Below, in pieces: positions 24,562-37,024 of a stretch of DNA of 64,000 nucleotides. This DNA is from Phlegmacium glaucopus (Eukaryota; Basidiomycota; Agaricomycetes; Agaricales; Cortinariaceae): NCBI GenBank assembly GCA_015039465.1, contig MU130364.1:90062-154061 (forward strand), in the 5' to 3' direction. Under the pieces are notes generated by a model. It did not search any database and was not told the origin of the DNA. It saw nothing but the letters and a program-made list of their open reading frames with translations. Numbering within the stretch: the first letter of the stretch is position 1; each line of letters begins with the position of its first letter. The position numbers and the translations under genes are program-made.

Positions 24562-25863
24562 ATGTCGCCCCCCTTGAAGGCTACCGTGAACTGTGACATG
24601 GGAGAGGTTCGTTGTCCAATGTGAAGGGGGGCTGCTTGGATTTCGCTGAACACTTTTGGACAGGGTTTCTCTCTTTACACCATAGTAGGATTAAAATCCT
24701 TCCATATCACCTATATCTCATCTCAACACGTATGATTTTCATATACAGGGCGATGACGAAGCTCTCATGAAGCATATTCATCTCGCCAATATTGCATGTG
24801 GCTTTCACGCGTCGTGAGTGGTTCCTTTTATTATCAAAATTTGGTGACATAACCATCTATATTCTTTGAAGCGATTTTTCCGTCATGAATAAGACTGTTT
24901 TACTTGCCAAGCAAAATGGCGTCGCAGTGGGAGCCCACCCTTCTCTGCCAGACAGACAAGGGTTTGGACGACGTGAGATGGCGATTGAGCCGGTACGATG
25001 ACTTTAATAAATTCCACTTTTTCTCAAACCCGATAAACGATCCACTATTAGAATGAACTCAAGTCTTGTTTCATCTACCAAGTTGGAGCCTTAACAGGTT
25101 TTTTGAAACTCCATGGAGTTGCTCTCAATCATGTAACCTTTCATGATATACTAATGTTGCATGATCTTAAACTAACGCCATTGCATAGATAAAACCACAT
25201 GGCGCTATCTACGGACAGAGCTCAAGGTCACTTCCGTTGGCTCGAGCGGTTGTTGAAGTTGCTCAAGTCTTTCAATCATCTGAAAATCAATCAATCGCAT
25301 TCGTCGGGATCGCAGGATCAGCTCATCAAACGGCGGCGGAGGAGATTGGGGTGAAATTTATACCAGGTAGGCTGTCATCCTCTGCCTTAGTACTTCTTAC
25401 TCTAAACCCGCTTTAAATTTTTTAGAATGGTTTGCGGATCTGGATTACAGTCCCGAAGGAAAACTTCTGATCACACAGTAAGGCAAACTTCCCTGTGACG
25501 CTAAATTTCAACTAAAAGCATTGATAATTTTCTGCAGAAATCATGAACCTGTATCTCTAAATGTTGTCCAAGAACGGGTAAGGGAACTACTCAATAGCCG
25601 AATCTCAGGCTAATTTTGTCTTAGGTCATGAGACTTCTTAATGAGAAAAAAGTGACAACGATTGCGGGTACATACCTTTCGCTGGGCGAGAAGGTGGAAG
25701 AAGTTTCTATATGCTGTCACTCCGACACTCCTGTGAGATTTCCAAGTTATCTTGATCTGAACCTCAAAGCTTATGTTGTACGTGGACATAGGGTGCCGTG
25801 GAAATAGCAAAACTTGTTAAGAGTCTCGTTGACGAGAGCAACCGATCAGCGGGTTATGCTTGA
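24562..25863 (+). CDS. lamB: LamB/YcsF family protein (PxpA-like, lactam/5-oxoproline metabolism)
   Basis: A gene split by about nine short introns. The start reads [16 protein letters not shown]; after introns ending near 24660 and 24749 it continues GFSLYTI and [20 protein letters not shown]. These are the family signatures D/N-C-D-x-G-E-x-x-G and [10 protein letters not shown]. Later blocks are [35 protein letters not shown], and near the end TYLSLGEKV...CCHSDTP. It stops at 25863. PxpA proteins are TIM-barrel-like subunits that, with KipI- and KipA-type partners, open the 5-oxoproline ring in bacteria. The fungal lamB gene is needed for 2-pyrrolidinone use. The partner domains lie 171 bases downstream on the same strand, supporting a joint role. 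Exact exon edges are hand-placed. Confidence 0.82.
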
Positions 25864-26034
25864 AGGTAACTCCATGGATTGGAGCCGTGTAGACCGACCT
25901 GCGATTGTTATTCACACGTTAACTTCAAAAATGAACCCCTGTCCCAACTTCCGTGTGACTCGCTCAGAGGTCTCCATTCTCTATACATTCTTTATATACA
26001 GTGCGTCAGGAAGTCAAGATAAGCCACAGTAATC

Positions 26035-29000
26035 ATGAGTGGCACGTACAACGCTCACAAGCTGCTTATTGCGAATCGTGGGGAGATTGCTGCTCGTATC
26101 ATTCGTACAGCGAAGAAACTGGGGTTACGAACAGTCGCGATCTATACACCTTCGGATGCTCTGTCGCCTCACGTCGTTCTCGCTGACGAAGCCGTTCCTC
26201 TACCGTCAAACAACGACACAGTGTCAGCGACTTCAGAGGCGAATGCTTATCTCAAGGGCCTTTCCATTATATCTATCTGTCAAACGCACTCTGTGACTCT
26301 TGTCCACCCTGGATATGGATTCCTTTCGGAGAATGCAGAGTTTGCGAAGCAAGTTGTCGATGCTGGGATGACGTGGCTTGGTCCTAGGCCAGATGTTATA
26401 CACCTCATGGGGATGAAGCATGAAGCTAGGAAAGTAGCTATTCAGGCTGGTCTTGAAGTCGTTCCAGGATCCGATGGCCTCGTTACGACTGTCAATGATG
26501 CTATGGCTGTCGCAAATAAAGTTGGATTTCCGGTTATTCTGAAGGCAACTGCTGGAGGCGGAGGGATGGGGATGGTCGTTTGTTCTAATGAATCCGAGTT
26601 GAAGGACAAATTCCAGACTACGAAGGATAGGGCAAAGGTAAGAGTCGTTTCTCTCGGTTGCGTCGTATTCTTACGTTACCTTTCAGGTTTTATTCGGAAA
26701 TGATGGCGTCTTTGTGGAGAGATATTACAAAGCGGCTCGACATATCGAGATTCAGGTGCGCAACCTTGTGTTTTTAAACGTCGTTCGTTATATCCCTAAT
26801 CTATGAAAAAGGTATTTGGCAATGGAAACGGAGAGGTCGTTCACATGCGTGAACGAGAATGCAGTGTTCAAAGACGACACCAAAAGGTTATAGAAGAAAC
26901 CCCGAGCCCCTTTTGTGTCGCCCATTTAGGTAAAGGAATTTCTAAATGCGTCTTTTTCACTTGACCAAAGATACCCCAAGGCCTTCGCGAGCGAATGTGC
27001 GATGCAGCTGTCAAGTTAGCCCAATTGATAAAGTATGGATCCGCAGGTATGTTCCCATTTCTTTTGCGATGTTTAACTGCTAGCCAACCTCTCGAATAGG
27101 AACAATAGAATTTCTTGTAGACCAAGAAACGGCGTCATTCTTCTTTCTCGAAATGAATACGCGGATACAGGTATTTACAATATATTGTTCACTGTTTGAT
27201 ATTTGACTCATCTCTCTTTTAGGTCGAACATCCTGTTACTGAAGAGATACATCCCGGACTAGATATCGTGGAACTCATGATCAAACAGGGAGTCATGGAG
27301 AGCGCAAATCACCAAGGACTATCTTCAGGATCAACTGAAATGCAGCAGACAACCTACGATTCGATGATCAAAGTAGGAGAAGCCGAAGGACGATCACATT
27401 CCATTGAAGGTAGAATCTACGCAGAGAACCCTTGCGAAGGATTCGTTCCATCCCCTGGTTTGCTTCAGCATGTTAGTTTGAACGAATTCGAGGCAAGTTG
27501 GCTCCGGATCGACAGTTGGGTGAGTTTTGAAGATATCTCTTATTGGCGATTCACTTACCAAGAAGCAACGAAGATTGAGACAGGAATGACGATCACACCT
27601 CATTTTGACCCTCTACTCGCCAAAGTGGTGGTTACTGGCGGCTCGCGAGCCGTAGCTATAGAAAGATTTATACTCGCTTTGGACAAATGCCGTGTGTTGG
27701 GTCCACCACAGAATATCTATTATCTCAAGGAGATTGCTTCCGACAAGACGTTTTGTGCTGGGGAAGTAACAACGGACTTCTTGACTACTTTCTCAACGGA
27801 GCCAAAGTATGTTTCAAGCCTTTCACTTCTCGGAAGGGATTTCGTCACATTAACGTTTTGATATAAGTGCCTTCAAAGTTCTATCCGCGGGTATGGAGAC
27901 TACAATTCAAGATCTTCCCGGACGAACGGTAGGATTGGGAATACCCAGAAGTGGGCCAATGGACAACCTTGCTTTCGCAATTGGAAATCTTCTCGTCGGG
28001 AACGCACAAACCGTTGAAGGCTTGGAGATCGTCATTGTTCCGGGCGTCGGATGTTCCTTCCATTTCTATGTTCCAACAGTGGTGGCAGTTACCGGAAAGG
28101 ACGTTCTTGTTAAGGTTAATGGCTCGACAGTTCCTATGTGGTCGAGAATCATCGTTCCCAAGAACGGGACCCTTGTGTTGGAAGCACGGCCATTTGGCGA
28201 AAGCTCGACAGGATTTAGAACATACTTAAGCATCAGAGGAGGGTTCCCTGACGTTCCGGTTTACCTAGGTTCGAAGTCTACATCCATGGGTCTTGGGGGT
28301 TATCAGGTGCGCTGCAAAATTTACCTGCAAATTCCTTCCCATACTAATTCTTTCCCTCTCTTCCCATACGCGCAGGGTCGTTCACTTTTACGAGGAGACC
28401 ATATCGCATTAGGCCATTGTTCGCCAAAGGCCGACGAAGAGACCAACCTACTTTCCCTTCCTACCGATCTCATTCCCGTATATCCAGATCATTGGACAGT
28501 ATACGTTCTATCGGGACCTCATGACGAAGAAGAGTTCATAACCAAGGAAGGAATCAGCACGTTTTACTCCACAAAGTGGCGTATTAGTCCTTCAAGTAAT
28601 CGACTTGGCATCCGCTTGGAAAATCCAACTTCATCGGAGAAGATCCAATGGGCAAGAACTACCGGCGGAGAAGGTGGATCTCATCCAAGTAATATCTTGG
28701 ATAATGGATATGCCTTGGGAACGATCAATGTCAATGGTGATACTCCCGTCATCCTTTCTACGGAAGGTCCAGATATGGGCGGGTATTTGTGTCTCTGTAC
28801 CATTGCCACTGCTGAACTGTGAGTCGACTTCTGGAGGACTCTTATTGATTTTTGCGTATTGATGGGTCCGATTAGGTGGAAATTGGGCCAACTTGCTCCT
28901 GGTAGTTCAGTCCAATTTATGCGTATATCTTGGAGCGATTCCCAGAATTTATTGGCATCTAACAAGAAATGGCTCAATTCCGTTCATGGGATGATGTCAC

Positions 29001-30888
29001 TTCAAACCTCCTCGACCTTTTCGCATCCATCCGACTTGAACCTCCAAGACTCGTCACAGTCGCCCGTTCTCCATAGACACATGCCTTCTGACAATGGTGG
29101 TGATCTAAAAATCATATTCCGGCAGGTTCTGACGCTTTTTTTTCTTCTTTGAAGCCATTTTCTAACGATATCGAAACATCCCTTTAGGCAGGTGACTCGG
29201 CTATACTGGTTGAGTTTGGGACAATGAATTTAGATGTATACGTTCGTGCGCAAATCCATGCGTTTCAAACATTCGTTTTGGAGAAGAGGATCCCAGGGGT
29301 TAGGTCTCTCTGTCCGTGCATACGTTCTATCATGGTAAGCCCGAAATATCATTTTCTCCTGCACTCAGCTCAACTTCGAGATAAATAGTGTCATTACGAC
29401 CCCACGGTGATCAGTCAAACCAACTTGCTACATCTCCTTGTTGAGCTAGCCTATCTGGTACCAAGTGACGTCAAGAAAGCAGAATTCCCGGCTCGTAGAA
29501 TCACTTTCCCTATCGTTCTCGATGACAGCTGGAACAGGGAAGCGCTGGCGCGATACATGACAACAACGCGAGACAAGGCTGTGTACCTTCCAAGCAATAT
29601 CGACTATCTCGCGAGCAATAATGGTCTATCTGGTCCCAACGATGCACTAGACAAGCTTATTGGCTCAGATTGGGTGTGTTTTGTTTTATTCACTCATTCC
29701 TACTCCCGCTGACATGAGTTTAGTTGGTCTTTGGTGTAGGGTTCTATCTTGCTTGCCCATTCCTCGTTCCTGTGAGTCTTTGGTCGTAATGTCGTCGTCT
29801 TTATTTTAACGTATAACCTGTTAGATCGATCCCCGGTGCCGTTTAATTGGCCAAAAAATGAATCCGTCGCGCACATTCACACCTCGAGTAGGTCTCTAAG
29901 TAAACTCCCTATATTTTTTGACCGAATGCTGCTATAGGGCTCCATCGGCATCGCCGGGCCAGTCGCTGCTATATATCCAATTGAATCGCCTGGCGGTTAT
30001 CAGCTTTATGGTCGTACCCTACCCACTTGGCAAACTTGGGGCAAAGGAAATGATTTCTTACCCACGAAACCCTGGTTACTTGAGGCCTTTGATCAGGTTT
30101 GCAAGGTCTGAAGTGATGTTCTCGTTTCTCCACTGAACTTTTGCTGCGTAGGTCCGATTCAAGCCTGTCTCGGAAAGTGAATATCTCGAGGTATGCATGT
30201 CCTTTTGTTGTCTTGATCCCATGTCTGATTATCTCCGTTGGATGACGTCCAGATCGAGAAGCAATTTGACGGCGGTCGCTATGAGTTCCAGGTTAGTAGA
30301 TAATATTATCCTAGTTGTTCAGAATTCTAACATTACGATGAAAGATTGAACCGACTGTTTTTTCTCTGGATGAACATTCTCAATTCTTGGATACCATTCA
30401 GGACGAGCTGCGACTCTTCCGTGAACGCCAGGCTGAGGCGAGTAGTCGAGAGGAAATAAGGCAGGTTTCCTTTATTCTTTTTCTTTCTATCGGTTTTTGA
30501 TGAAAAATCGATAGGGAAAGGATACTTTTCCAAGAATGGCAAGATTCCAAAAAGGTCTCCAGCGAGAACACCAATGAGTCAGAGGGTAAGTCAATAATAA
30601 CCTTTATCAAGTCCGAGTCTATCTAAATCATGTGAACCCGGTCCAGTCATAGAGTCTAATTTCAAAGTGACCTCCTCGTTGTATGCTTCCGTATGGAAGA
30701 TTACCTGTAGCCCAGGAGATGTCATCGGTTCGGCTAGCGATGTACTGTTAATTCTCGAAGCGATGAAGACAGAAATTCCGGTAACAGCAGGTGAGGATTA
30801 TGTTGGAAAGACCGTATGCCAATTCGGAAAAGATGTAAAGGAAGGAGCGAGTGTACGTCCTGGTGATGTTCTCGTTACGTTTCTTTAA
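26035..30888 (+). CDS. biotin-dependent multidomain carboxylase (urea carboxylase-like / LamA-like)
   Basis: A long gene with about 18 exons; the first are 26035-26637, 26687-26755, 26812-26929, 26981-27046, 27100-27170, 27223-27519 and 27574-27806. Domain order is as follows. (1) Biotin carboxylase: [15 protein letters not shown] at the N-terminus, the glycine-rich ATP loop [41 protein letters not shown] and FDPLLAK. (2) A KipA/PxpC-type domain from ~27868 ([15 protein letters not shown]). (3) A KipI/PxpB-type domain from ~29188 ([11 protein letters not shown]...[32 protein letters not shown]). (4) A C-terminal biotinyl domain with the biotin site EAMKTE, ending at 30888. There is no amidase (allophanate hydrolase) domain, so it is not a Dur1,2 urea amidolyase. 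With the LamB-like gene upstream it fits lactam or 5-oxoproline breakdown. Confidence 0.82.
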
Positions 30889-31654
30889 CAGTGAGGGAGA
30901 GTGGGAATGAAATTTTATATTGGGTCATACCGAGCCTTTAGGATTTTTTTTACTTGGACTGATAAAGTATTAGTCTGGTGTCGGCACTTTTTATTTTCTA
31001 TTTTAAAAAATTGTCTTGTCTTTACCGCGGCAATTGAATCTCAATTGAGGTTATTGGATTTCCGTAGAACTTCGGCCGAGAGGCACCGGGAGTTGAACGC
31101 GTTACAGCTGTTCTCATATCTGTAGACCTATCTGTAGACGTTTTTCGCATTGTGTGCCTTTGTTTGTGACAAATACCCAAAAATAGTAGTAATAGTATGA
31201 CGCAGTATGCCCTAGTGTTGCCGCGAGCCAAGCCTGACTCAAGCCCCGAAAATGCTAAGTCCATGGTCTTATCGTGATCAAGCCTGACTTGAGCTGTGAA
31301 CCTAAATAAGTTTTCCCATCAGATTCCTTTCTGTTCTCTAACATGACATTCCCCTGTTGCAAGGGCACTCTGGCCTCATTCAACCCTTAAGCTATGTTCC
31401 CTTGCCATTAACACATGTTCTACCTCCCTCTGTTGGTAATAAAAAGACCTACAGATGTGTTTTTGGTCTTGGATGGTTTATCACCATGTACTGTACCATT
31501 TCAATTAGTTTGTCTGTCACACATCACAGAGCCTTTGGTTGTGGATGATATTGAGTGTTTGTCCCCGGTCACATTGGGAGTGGCCAATGGTTGAAAACCA
31601 TTCCTCAAAAAATCTCCAAAATTCAAAATTCAAATTGAGTATTTACAAGAAGAA
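30889..31654. other. intergenic between the carboxylase gene and the copia element
   Basis: No gene is seen. The last few bases, gcctg at 31655-31659, are the left target duplication of the copia element. Confidence 0.5.
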
Positions 31655-31659
31655 GCCTG

Positions 31660-31956
31660 TGTAAGATTCTAGCACGTATTTGCTCAGTGTTTGCGAGCGA
31701 TAGAGCAAACGACTGAGGAGCCATGAATATATGACGAAAGGTTTATATCATAAAGGGAGAGAAAAGGCTAAACTACAAATGAGAGAACAAAAGTATAGTA
31801 GAAACAATAAGGATTGTATTGACTACAATATTGGGTTGTGAACGGATGTTTCAAGAGCAGAAAGACGAGACAAAGTAAAATGGGTTTAAATGACAAATCA
31901 ATAGCGGGGCATCTACTATACCAAATATGGGCTCGTATGGGTTTGTTATTCCAACA
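31660..31956 (-). repeat. copia 3' LTR (297 bp)
   Basis: On the element's strand it starts TGTTGGAATAAC and ends ATCTTACA, i.e. the canonical TG...CA. It is preceded by the purine-rich tract at 31957-31970. It lacks the internal extra segment present in the other LTR. Confidence 0.92.
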
Positions 31957-31963
31957 CTCCCCC

Positions 31964-34393
31964 TCAAACCATTGCGAGCCCCAATTCCGAAGCAAAATGT
32001 TTGACCTTAGCGGAAGGTAAGGCTTTAGTGAGCGAGTTGGTGATCATGTCCTCAGTAGGACAATAAATGAGATGGAGTTGGCCATTTTCGACGATGTACC
32101 GGATAAAATGGAAGCGAATGTCGATGTGCTTGGTGTGTGCGTGATATTGATGATCTTTCGTCAAGGCGATGGCTGATTGATTATCAGAGAAAAGCGTGGT
32201 AGGGCTGAGTTTGATTTCAAAAATCTGAAACAATAGTGTATGCAGCCACAGTGCTTCCTTAGCCGCATGTGTTGCTGCCACATACTCGCTTTCCGTAGTC
32301 GACAACGAGACAATTTCTTGCCTTTTAGCGCTCCACGAAACAGCGCCTCCGTGAAGAATGAAAGCATACCCCGAAATTGCATGTCTGTCCTCAGCCATGC
32401 TTCCATCTGCATCAGCGTACCCAATAAGCTCTTTTTCAACTCCTCCAAATGTCAACCACAATTCTGATGTACCCTTTAGGTACCGAAAAATCCTTTTAAC
32501 AGCCTCCCAGTGAGCTTGACCAGGATTCGTCGAAAAACGGGAGACAGTTTGTACAGCATATGCGATATCTGGTCGAGTACCGAGCGCAGCGTACATCAGT
32601 GATCCAACTGCCTCGTGATAAGGTATGTCTCGCATTGCTGCGAATTCTTCAGTAGTTGATGGGGCTTGAGCTGTAGAAAAATGAGCTGAAGGATCCATTG
32701 GGACGGAAACGGGTTTGAGCTCATGAAGATTGTATCGATGAAGAATTGACTGGATGTAGGCTCGTTGGGATAAATGGATGGTTTGTAGCTCTCGGTTTCG
32801 CTTTATTTCGATTCCTAAAAGCCAATGTAGCTCTCCTAGGTCAGTTATTTCGACGTGTTTGGCGATTTGTGCCTTGAAGCCTTGGATTAATGGTAATTTC
32901 GATGCAATTAGAGTACAATCGTCGACGTGGACCAGTACAACCATCGTGTGTGACCCGATTCGACAATAGAAGACAGCCTAGTCGACATCGGAGCGCTCAA
33001 ACTTCAAGATTTCCATTATTTCAACAAGACATTGATACCAGCGTCGTCCAGATTGCTTGAGACCGTAAAGAGTTTTGATAAGGTGACAAACCTTACCAAC
33101 GGAATCTGGTGCATGATATCCAGGAGGTTGAGCCATGTAGATTTGCTCATCGGAAGTGAGTTTTCCATTTAAATACACGCCTTTGATGTCGATTTGATGA
33201 GTTTCCATGTCGTTTACAGCTGCTATGGCTAATGCAGCACGGATGGAGGTAAGTTTTGCGACGGGGGCAAATGTATCGAAGTAGTCAACACCTGGGACTT
33301 GCAAGAATCCTTGCGCAACAAGTCGAGCTTTATAGCAGACAACGTTACCAGCAGCATCTTTCTTTGCTCGGAAAACCCATTTCGAGCCCACAATATTGAC
33401 TGCTGGAGGTGCGTTGACTAGTTTCCAGGTTCCGGCCTTCTTCAAAACAGTTAACTCTTCCTCAATAGCTTTCTCCCACTGCAACCAATCGGGACGGCGC
33501 TTTGCCTCAGCTAGGTTTCGTGGTTCAAGTCCTTCCATCTCACTGGTATCGGCTACCATAGCATATTCATCAACAAAACCCGCCACCATCATCCAATCTG
33601 CAGTTCCTTCCCCTTCAAGTACGAAATCTTCGGCAATTGCAGCCGGTAACTGAACACCAATCGGGATTTTTGGCGCGTTTGGACGGTCGGAACTGACAGC
33701 CCGGCCTTCCATGAGGTCTTTGAGACGTTGCGTTGGTTTTCGTATACGTTTCTGTGGAATTTCAGGTTCAGGAGGGGTTTCTTGGTCTGAGGATTGATCT
33801 AGTATTATGGAGATTGGGTCCTGCAATACCGGAGGCTCGATAGGTCTGGTAGACTTGGTAGACTTCGAAATTGAGGTTGATGGTAAGTCAGTTTGCGACT
33901 TGATAAACTCCCAATCCTCCCCCTCAAGACGCTGAACTGATGCAATTGTTTTGTCAAAATAGATGTTTCGTTCTATTGAGACAGTCTGCTTGTCAGGCCA
34001 GTAAACCCAAACTCCGTTCGACTTTTCATCAAAGCCCAGCCATCTCCCTTCACGTACTTGACCTCCCAATTTATTTCCACCCTCAATTCGTACCCAAACT
34101 TTCTCACCCCATTCGCGAACTTCCTGAAGGTTCAGCTTCTTTCCAAAAGTAGCCTCGTATGGTGTCATGTCGTTTACAGCTTTTGTAGTTGTTCTGTTCA
34201 TCAACCATACAACATGGCAAGCAGCTTCTCCCCATAAATACTTCGGAAGACCACTTGCATGAAGTAATGCACGAATTCATTCGACAATGGTGCGATTTCG
34301 ACATTCGGCAACTCCATTGTGGGCAGGAGTATCGTGGACTGTTAATTTCTCCTTGGTTCCTTTCGATTTCAGGTGAAGTATAAATTCTTTGCC
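31964..34393 (-). pseudogene. copia pol, C-terminal half: integrase end, reverse transcriptase, RNase H
   Basis: Open stretches 34204-32978 and 32944-31964 carry the integrase C-terminal part (MTPYEATFGKK), then the RT entry (GSKWVFRAKKD, KARLVAQGF, FAPVAKLTSIRAALA, IDIKGVYLNG, LYGLKQSGRRW). The RT active site VHVDD lies just after a TAG at 32978-32980, and an RNase H block (SWSAKRQEIVSLSTTESEY, KHIDIRFHFIR) follows. TGA codons at 34394 and 34277 and this TAG interrupt the frame. In each case the expected residue is Arg (CGA) or Gln (CAG), so each fits a single C-to-T change. Confidence 0.88.
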
Positions 34394-35686
34394 TCAATAT
34401 TCTCCACCTCGATCTGAATGTAAGATCTTTACAGATGCATCAAGCTGGGTCTTGCACCAGGCCTCAAATTCTTTGTAGGCTGCGAAAGCTTCTGCTTTGG
34501 TACGGAGAAGGTGAAGGTGAGTGAGACGAGTCATATCATCTGTGAATGTGATGTAGTAACGTCTTCCAGATTTCGTAGCAATAGGCGCTGGTCCCCACAA
34601 GTCAGTGTGGATTTCTCCTCCGAATTCGGTAGCTTGTTCTCCTTGTCTAGCTTTTAGAATTGATTTTCTAGTGGCTTTAGCGTAGACACAGGATTCACAG
34701 AAAAAGGGATTTCCGGATTCAGTTTCATCAAGAGAGACGCCGGTGACAAATCCTTTGGTTATCAGTTTTCGAGCAATATCTGGGGATATATGTCCCATTC
34801 GACGGTGAAACTGATCAAGGGTGAGTTGTTCCACTGCTTCGTTTACGGATTCCGGCTCATGATCAACTCGGTAAAGCCCCTTAGATGTTTTGGGGATAGC
34901 GCCGATGTGATCACCATTAGGACCCTTGAGTACACACTTTCCATTGGAAAAGGTTGCAGTAAAACCCTTTTCATCAAGTTTTCCGATAGAAACAAGAGTG
35001 TAGCCAACTTCTGGGGAATAGAGGACTTCAGTGAGATGTAGTTGCGAAAATTTGACTCCATTTGGTACATTGATTGTCATCTCTCCAATTCCAACAGCGC
35101 TAAAGCTCTGTTTGTTGGCAGCTCGGAATACTTTTGGAGAAATTTCGGCATAGTTTCGAAAGTCATCTCGGTAAGGTGAGATATGTTTAGTGCACCCAGA
35201 ATCATAGACTTCAGCACGAGGTATGTGCTCAGTGACGTTTGGAGCCTCGATACTAACTGCAGCTTCATCCCAGTCAGGAACTTCCGAGTTCGAGTCAACA
35301 CTGACAAGCGAGCCACACTCGCTACCGTCAGCCTCGAATAACTCCTCGGTGAACCAGTCACTGTCTTCCCTATCACTGATCTCAGAGAACCAATCTCTGT
35401 CTTCAAGATTTGAACTATCAACTTCTGAGACATAAAAGTCAGATTCGGGCTCGGATTCCATCGCAAATGCCCCTTCGGATTCAGAGTCATATTCGATGGC
35501 AATATTAGCACTGCCTCCTTTGGTGGGTGGAGTTTCCTTCTTCGTTTCTGATGCCGTTTTCTTAGGTTTGGTGCATTTGTTACTATAATGACCCTTCTCC
35601 CCACAGTTCCAGCAAGCCCCTTTCTGTTTCCTTTCTCCTTTGCCACCCTTGGGCTTGGACAAGCTCGAGAATTTGGTAGCAACCAA
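34394..35686 (-). pseudogene. copia gag end, protease and integrase N-terminal part
   Basis: A zinc knuckle CWNCGEKGHYSNKC comes first, followed by a Ser/Glu/Asp-rich linker. The protease-type DSGCTKHI comes next, then the gag-pre-integrase HRRMGHISPD with its H...C-C zinc pattern (FFCESCVYAK). The integrase core follows with HTDLWGP, TFTDDMTRL and ILHSDRGGEY, where a TGA ends the frame. The first catalytic D and the DRGGE are intact up to that point. The link to the upstream gag ORF needs a frame change near 35690-35760. Confidence 0.85.
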
Positions 35687-35740
35687 TAAAGCCTCATCTT
35701 TGTCATCATCTTTGGGCCTTCCACCTCCAAAACAACACGA

Positions 35741-36427
35741 TCATTGAGTCTTTTGGCGTTCATACTCTTTGGAAATCAACGAAATCAAGGAATCGGGGGC
35801 TATAGTCTTTGTGGGAGCATATAGCCGTGCAGAAGCAAGTTGGGATGATGCAAAATTTGCAAGCACAATGGAAAAGGATGATATAATGGTAGATCGGTAG
35901 TCTTTCTCATCAATGTCAACTCCAACAGAGGCTAATTCCTCTCGTTTAACACGCAGATTATCAAGAAACTCCCGGACGTTGCCCTTGTCATGGCACTTGG
36001 ACTCCAGGAAACGAGCACGCAAGTCCATTTGGGCATAGGCCCCTTTTTCGGTGTACTCGGTTACTATGGCATTCCATCGTTCCATTACAGATCGTTTAGC
36101 GTGGATACGCATCAACGTGGAGTCGGGAATTCTTTGGGTAAGCAATGATTTAGCTGATCTCTCGTCTTTCTCCCACTGAATCATTTCGGCTGCGAATTCT
36201 TCAGGGGAAAGACCTACAGCTGGAGTGATTGTCATTCCATCAGGCCCCATTAACGCAGGTGTTCCTGCCACAGGCCGTTTGGTCTGGCCATCAAAGTGGC
36301 CCCAGAACCCTTTCGCCTCGATGGCATCTTGGAAACGGACAGCGAAAATTGCCCAGTTCAGACCAGTAGAGTCAAGTCTCGGAACAGACGAAGGCAATGA
36401 ATCAGACAGAGAAGTGGCAGTAGACAT
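35741..36427 (-). CDS. copia gag (capsid-like) ORF
   Basis: 228 codons from MSTATSLSDSLPSS. It has the copia gag layout: an N-terminal LDSTGLNWAIFAVRFQDAIEAKG (the 'l.g.NY..W...m...L' block), the W-x-x-x-D/E region, and a helical segment ending LISLISKEYERQKTQ. It is intact to its stop but out of frame with the zinc knuckle that should follow. It begins 76 bases inside the 5' LTR boundary. Confidence 0.8.
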   Translation of the reverse strand: MSTATSLSDSLPSSVPRLDSTGLNWAIFAVRFQDAIEAKGFWGHFDGQTKRPVAGTPALMGPDGMTITPAVGLSPEEFAAEMIQWEKDERSAKSLLTQRIPDSTLMRIHAKRSVMERWNAIVTEYTEKGAYAQMDLRARFLESKCHDKGNVREFLDNLRVKREELASVGVDIDEKDYRSTIISSFSIVLANFASSQLASARLYAPTKTIAPDSLISLISKEYERQKTQ

Positions 36428-36502
36428 GGTAGATAAAAGATGTCAGAGGTTCGGCACGTTAATCAGAGTGGATATTATTTGCAGAACTCGGGGCCCATAA
36501 CC

Positions 36503-36907
36503 TGTAAGATTCTAGCACGTATTTGCTCAGTGTTTGCGAGCGATAGAGCAAACGACTATATATTTACCTAGCACGTATTTGCTAGGTATTTATTGTGAGT
36601 AAAGGTAGATAATGATTACAAACGAGTCTTACCTCAGTGTTTGCGAGCGATAGAGCAAATGACTGAGGAGCCATGAATATACGATGAAAGGTTTATATCA
36701 TAAAGGGAGAGAAAAGGCTAAACTACAAATGAGAGAACAAAAGTATAGTAGAAACAATAAGGATTGTATTGACTACAATATTGGGTTGTGAACGGATGTT
36801 TCAAGAGCAGAAAGATGAGACAAAGTAAAATGGGTTTAAAGGCACAAATAAATAGCGGGGCATCTACTATACCAAATATGGGCTCGTATGGGTTTGTTAT
36901 TCCAACA
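36503..36907 (-). repeat. copia 5' LTR (405 bp, with internal duplication)
   Basis: Same ends as the other LTR, but 108 bases longer. A segment containing a second copy of the cagtgtttgcgagcgatag unit and of gcacgtatttgct has been added near 36555-36662. Outside this, the two LTRs differ by only a few bases, so the insertion is fairly recent. Confidence 0.9.
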
Positions 36908-37024
36908 GCCTGATAGTATCTGGACGAATTTTAGCTTGGCCGAAATTTGAAATATGTCACAGGTCACTATACCCTTGGATGGAGATACAAATTCATCCAA
37001 CATGTCCCAGGTCACCCCTGGATG

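Larger units (their letters stand above)
31660..36907 (-). mobile_element. full-length Ty1/copia LTR retrotransposon (inactivated)
   Basis: 5248 bases bounded by direct LTRs and flanked by the 5-base duplication GCCTG (31655-31659 and 36908-36912). It is transcribed on the minus strand. The polypurine tract (gagggggag on the minus strand) abuts the low-coordinate LTR, and a primer-binding-site-like ttatgggcccc follows the high-coordinate LTR. The coding order gag, protease, integrase, reverse transcriptase, RNase H defines copia. Internal stops and a frame break make it non-autonomous. Confidence 0.95.
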
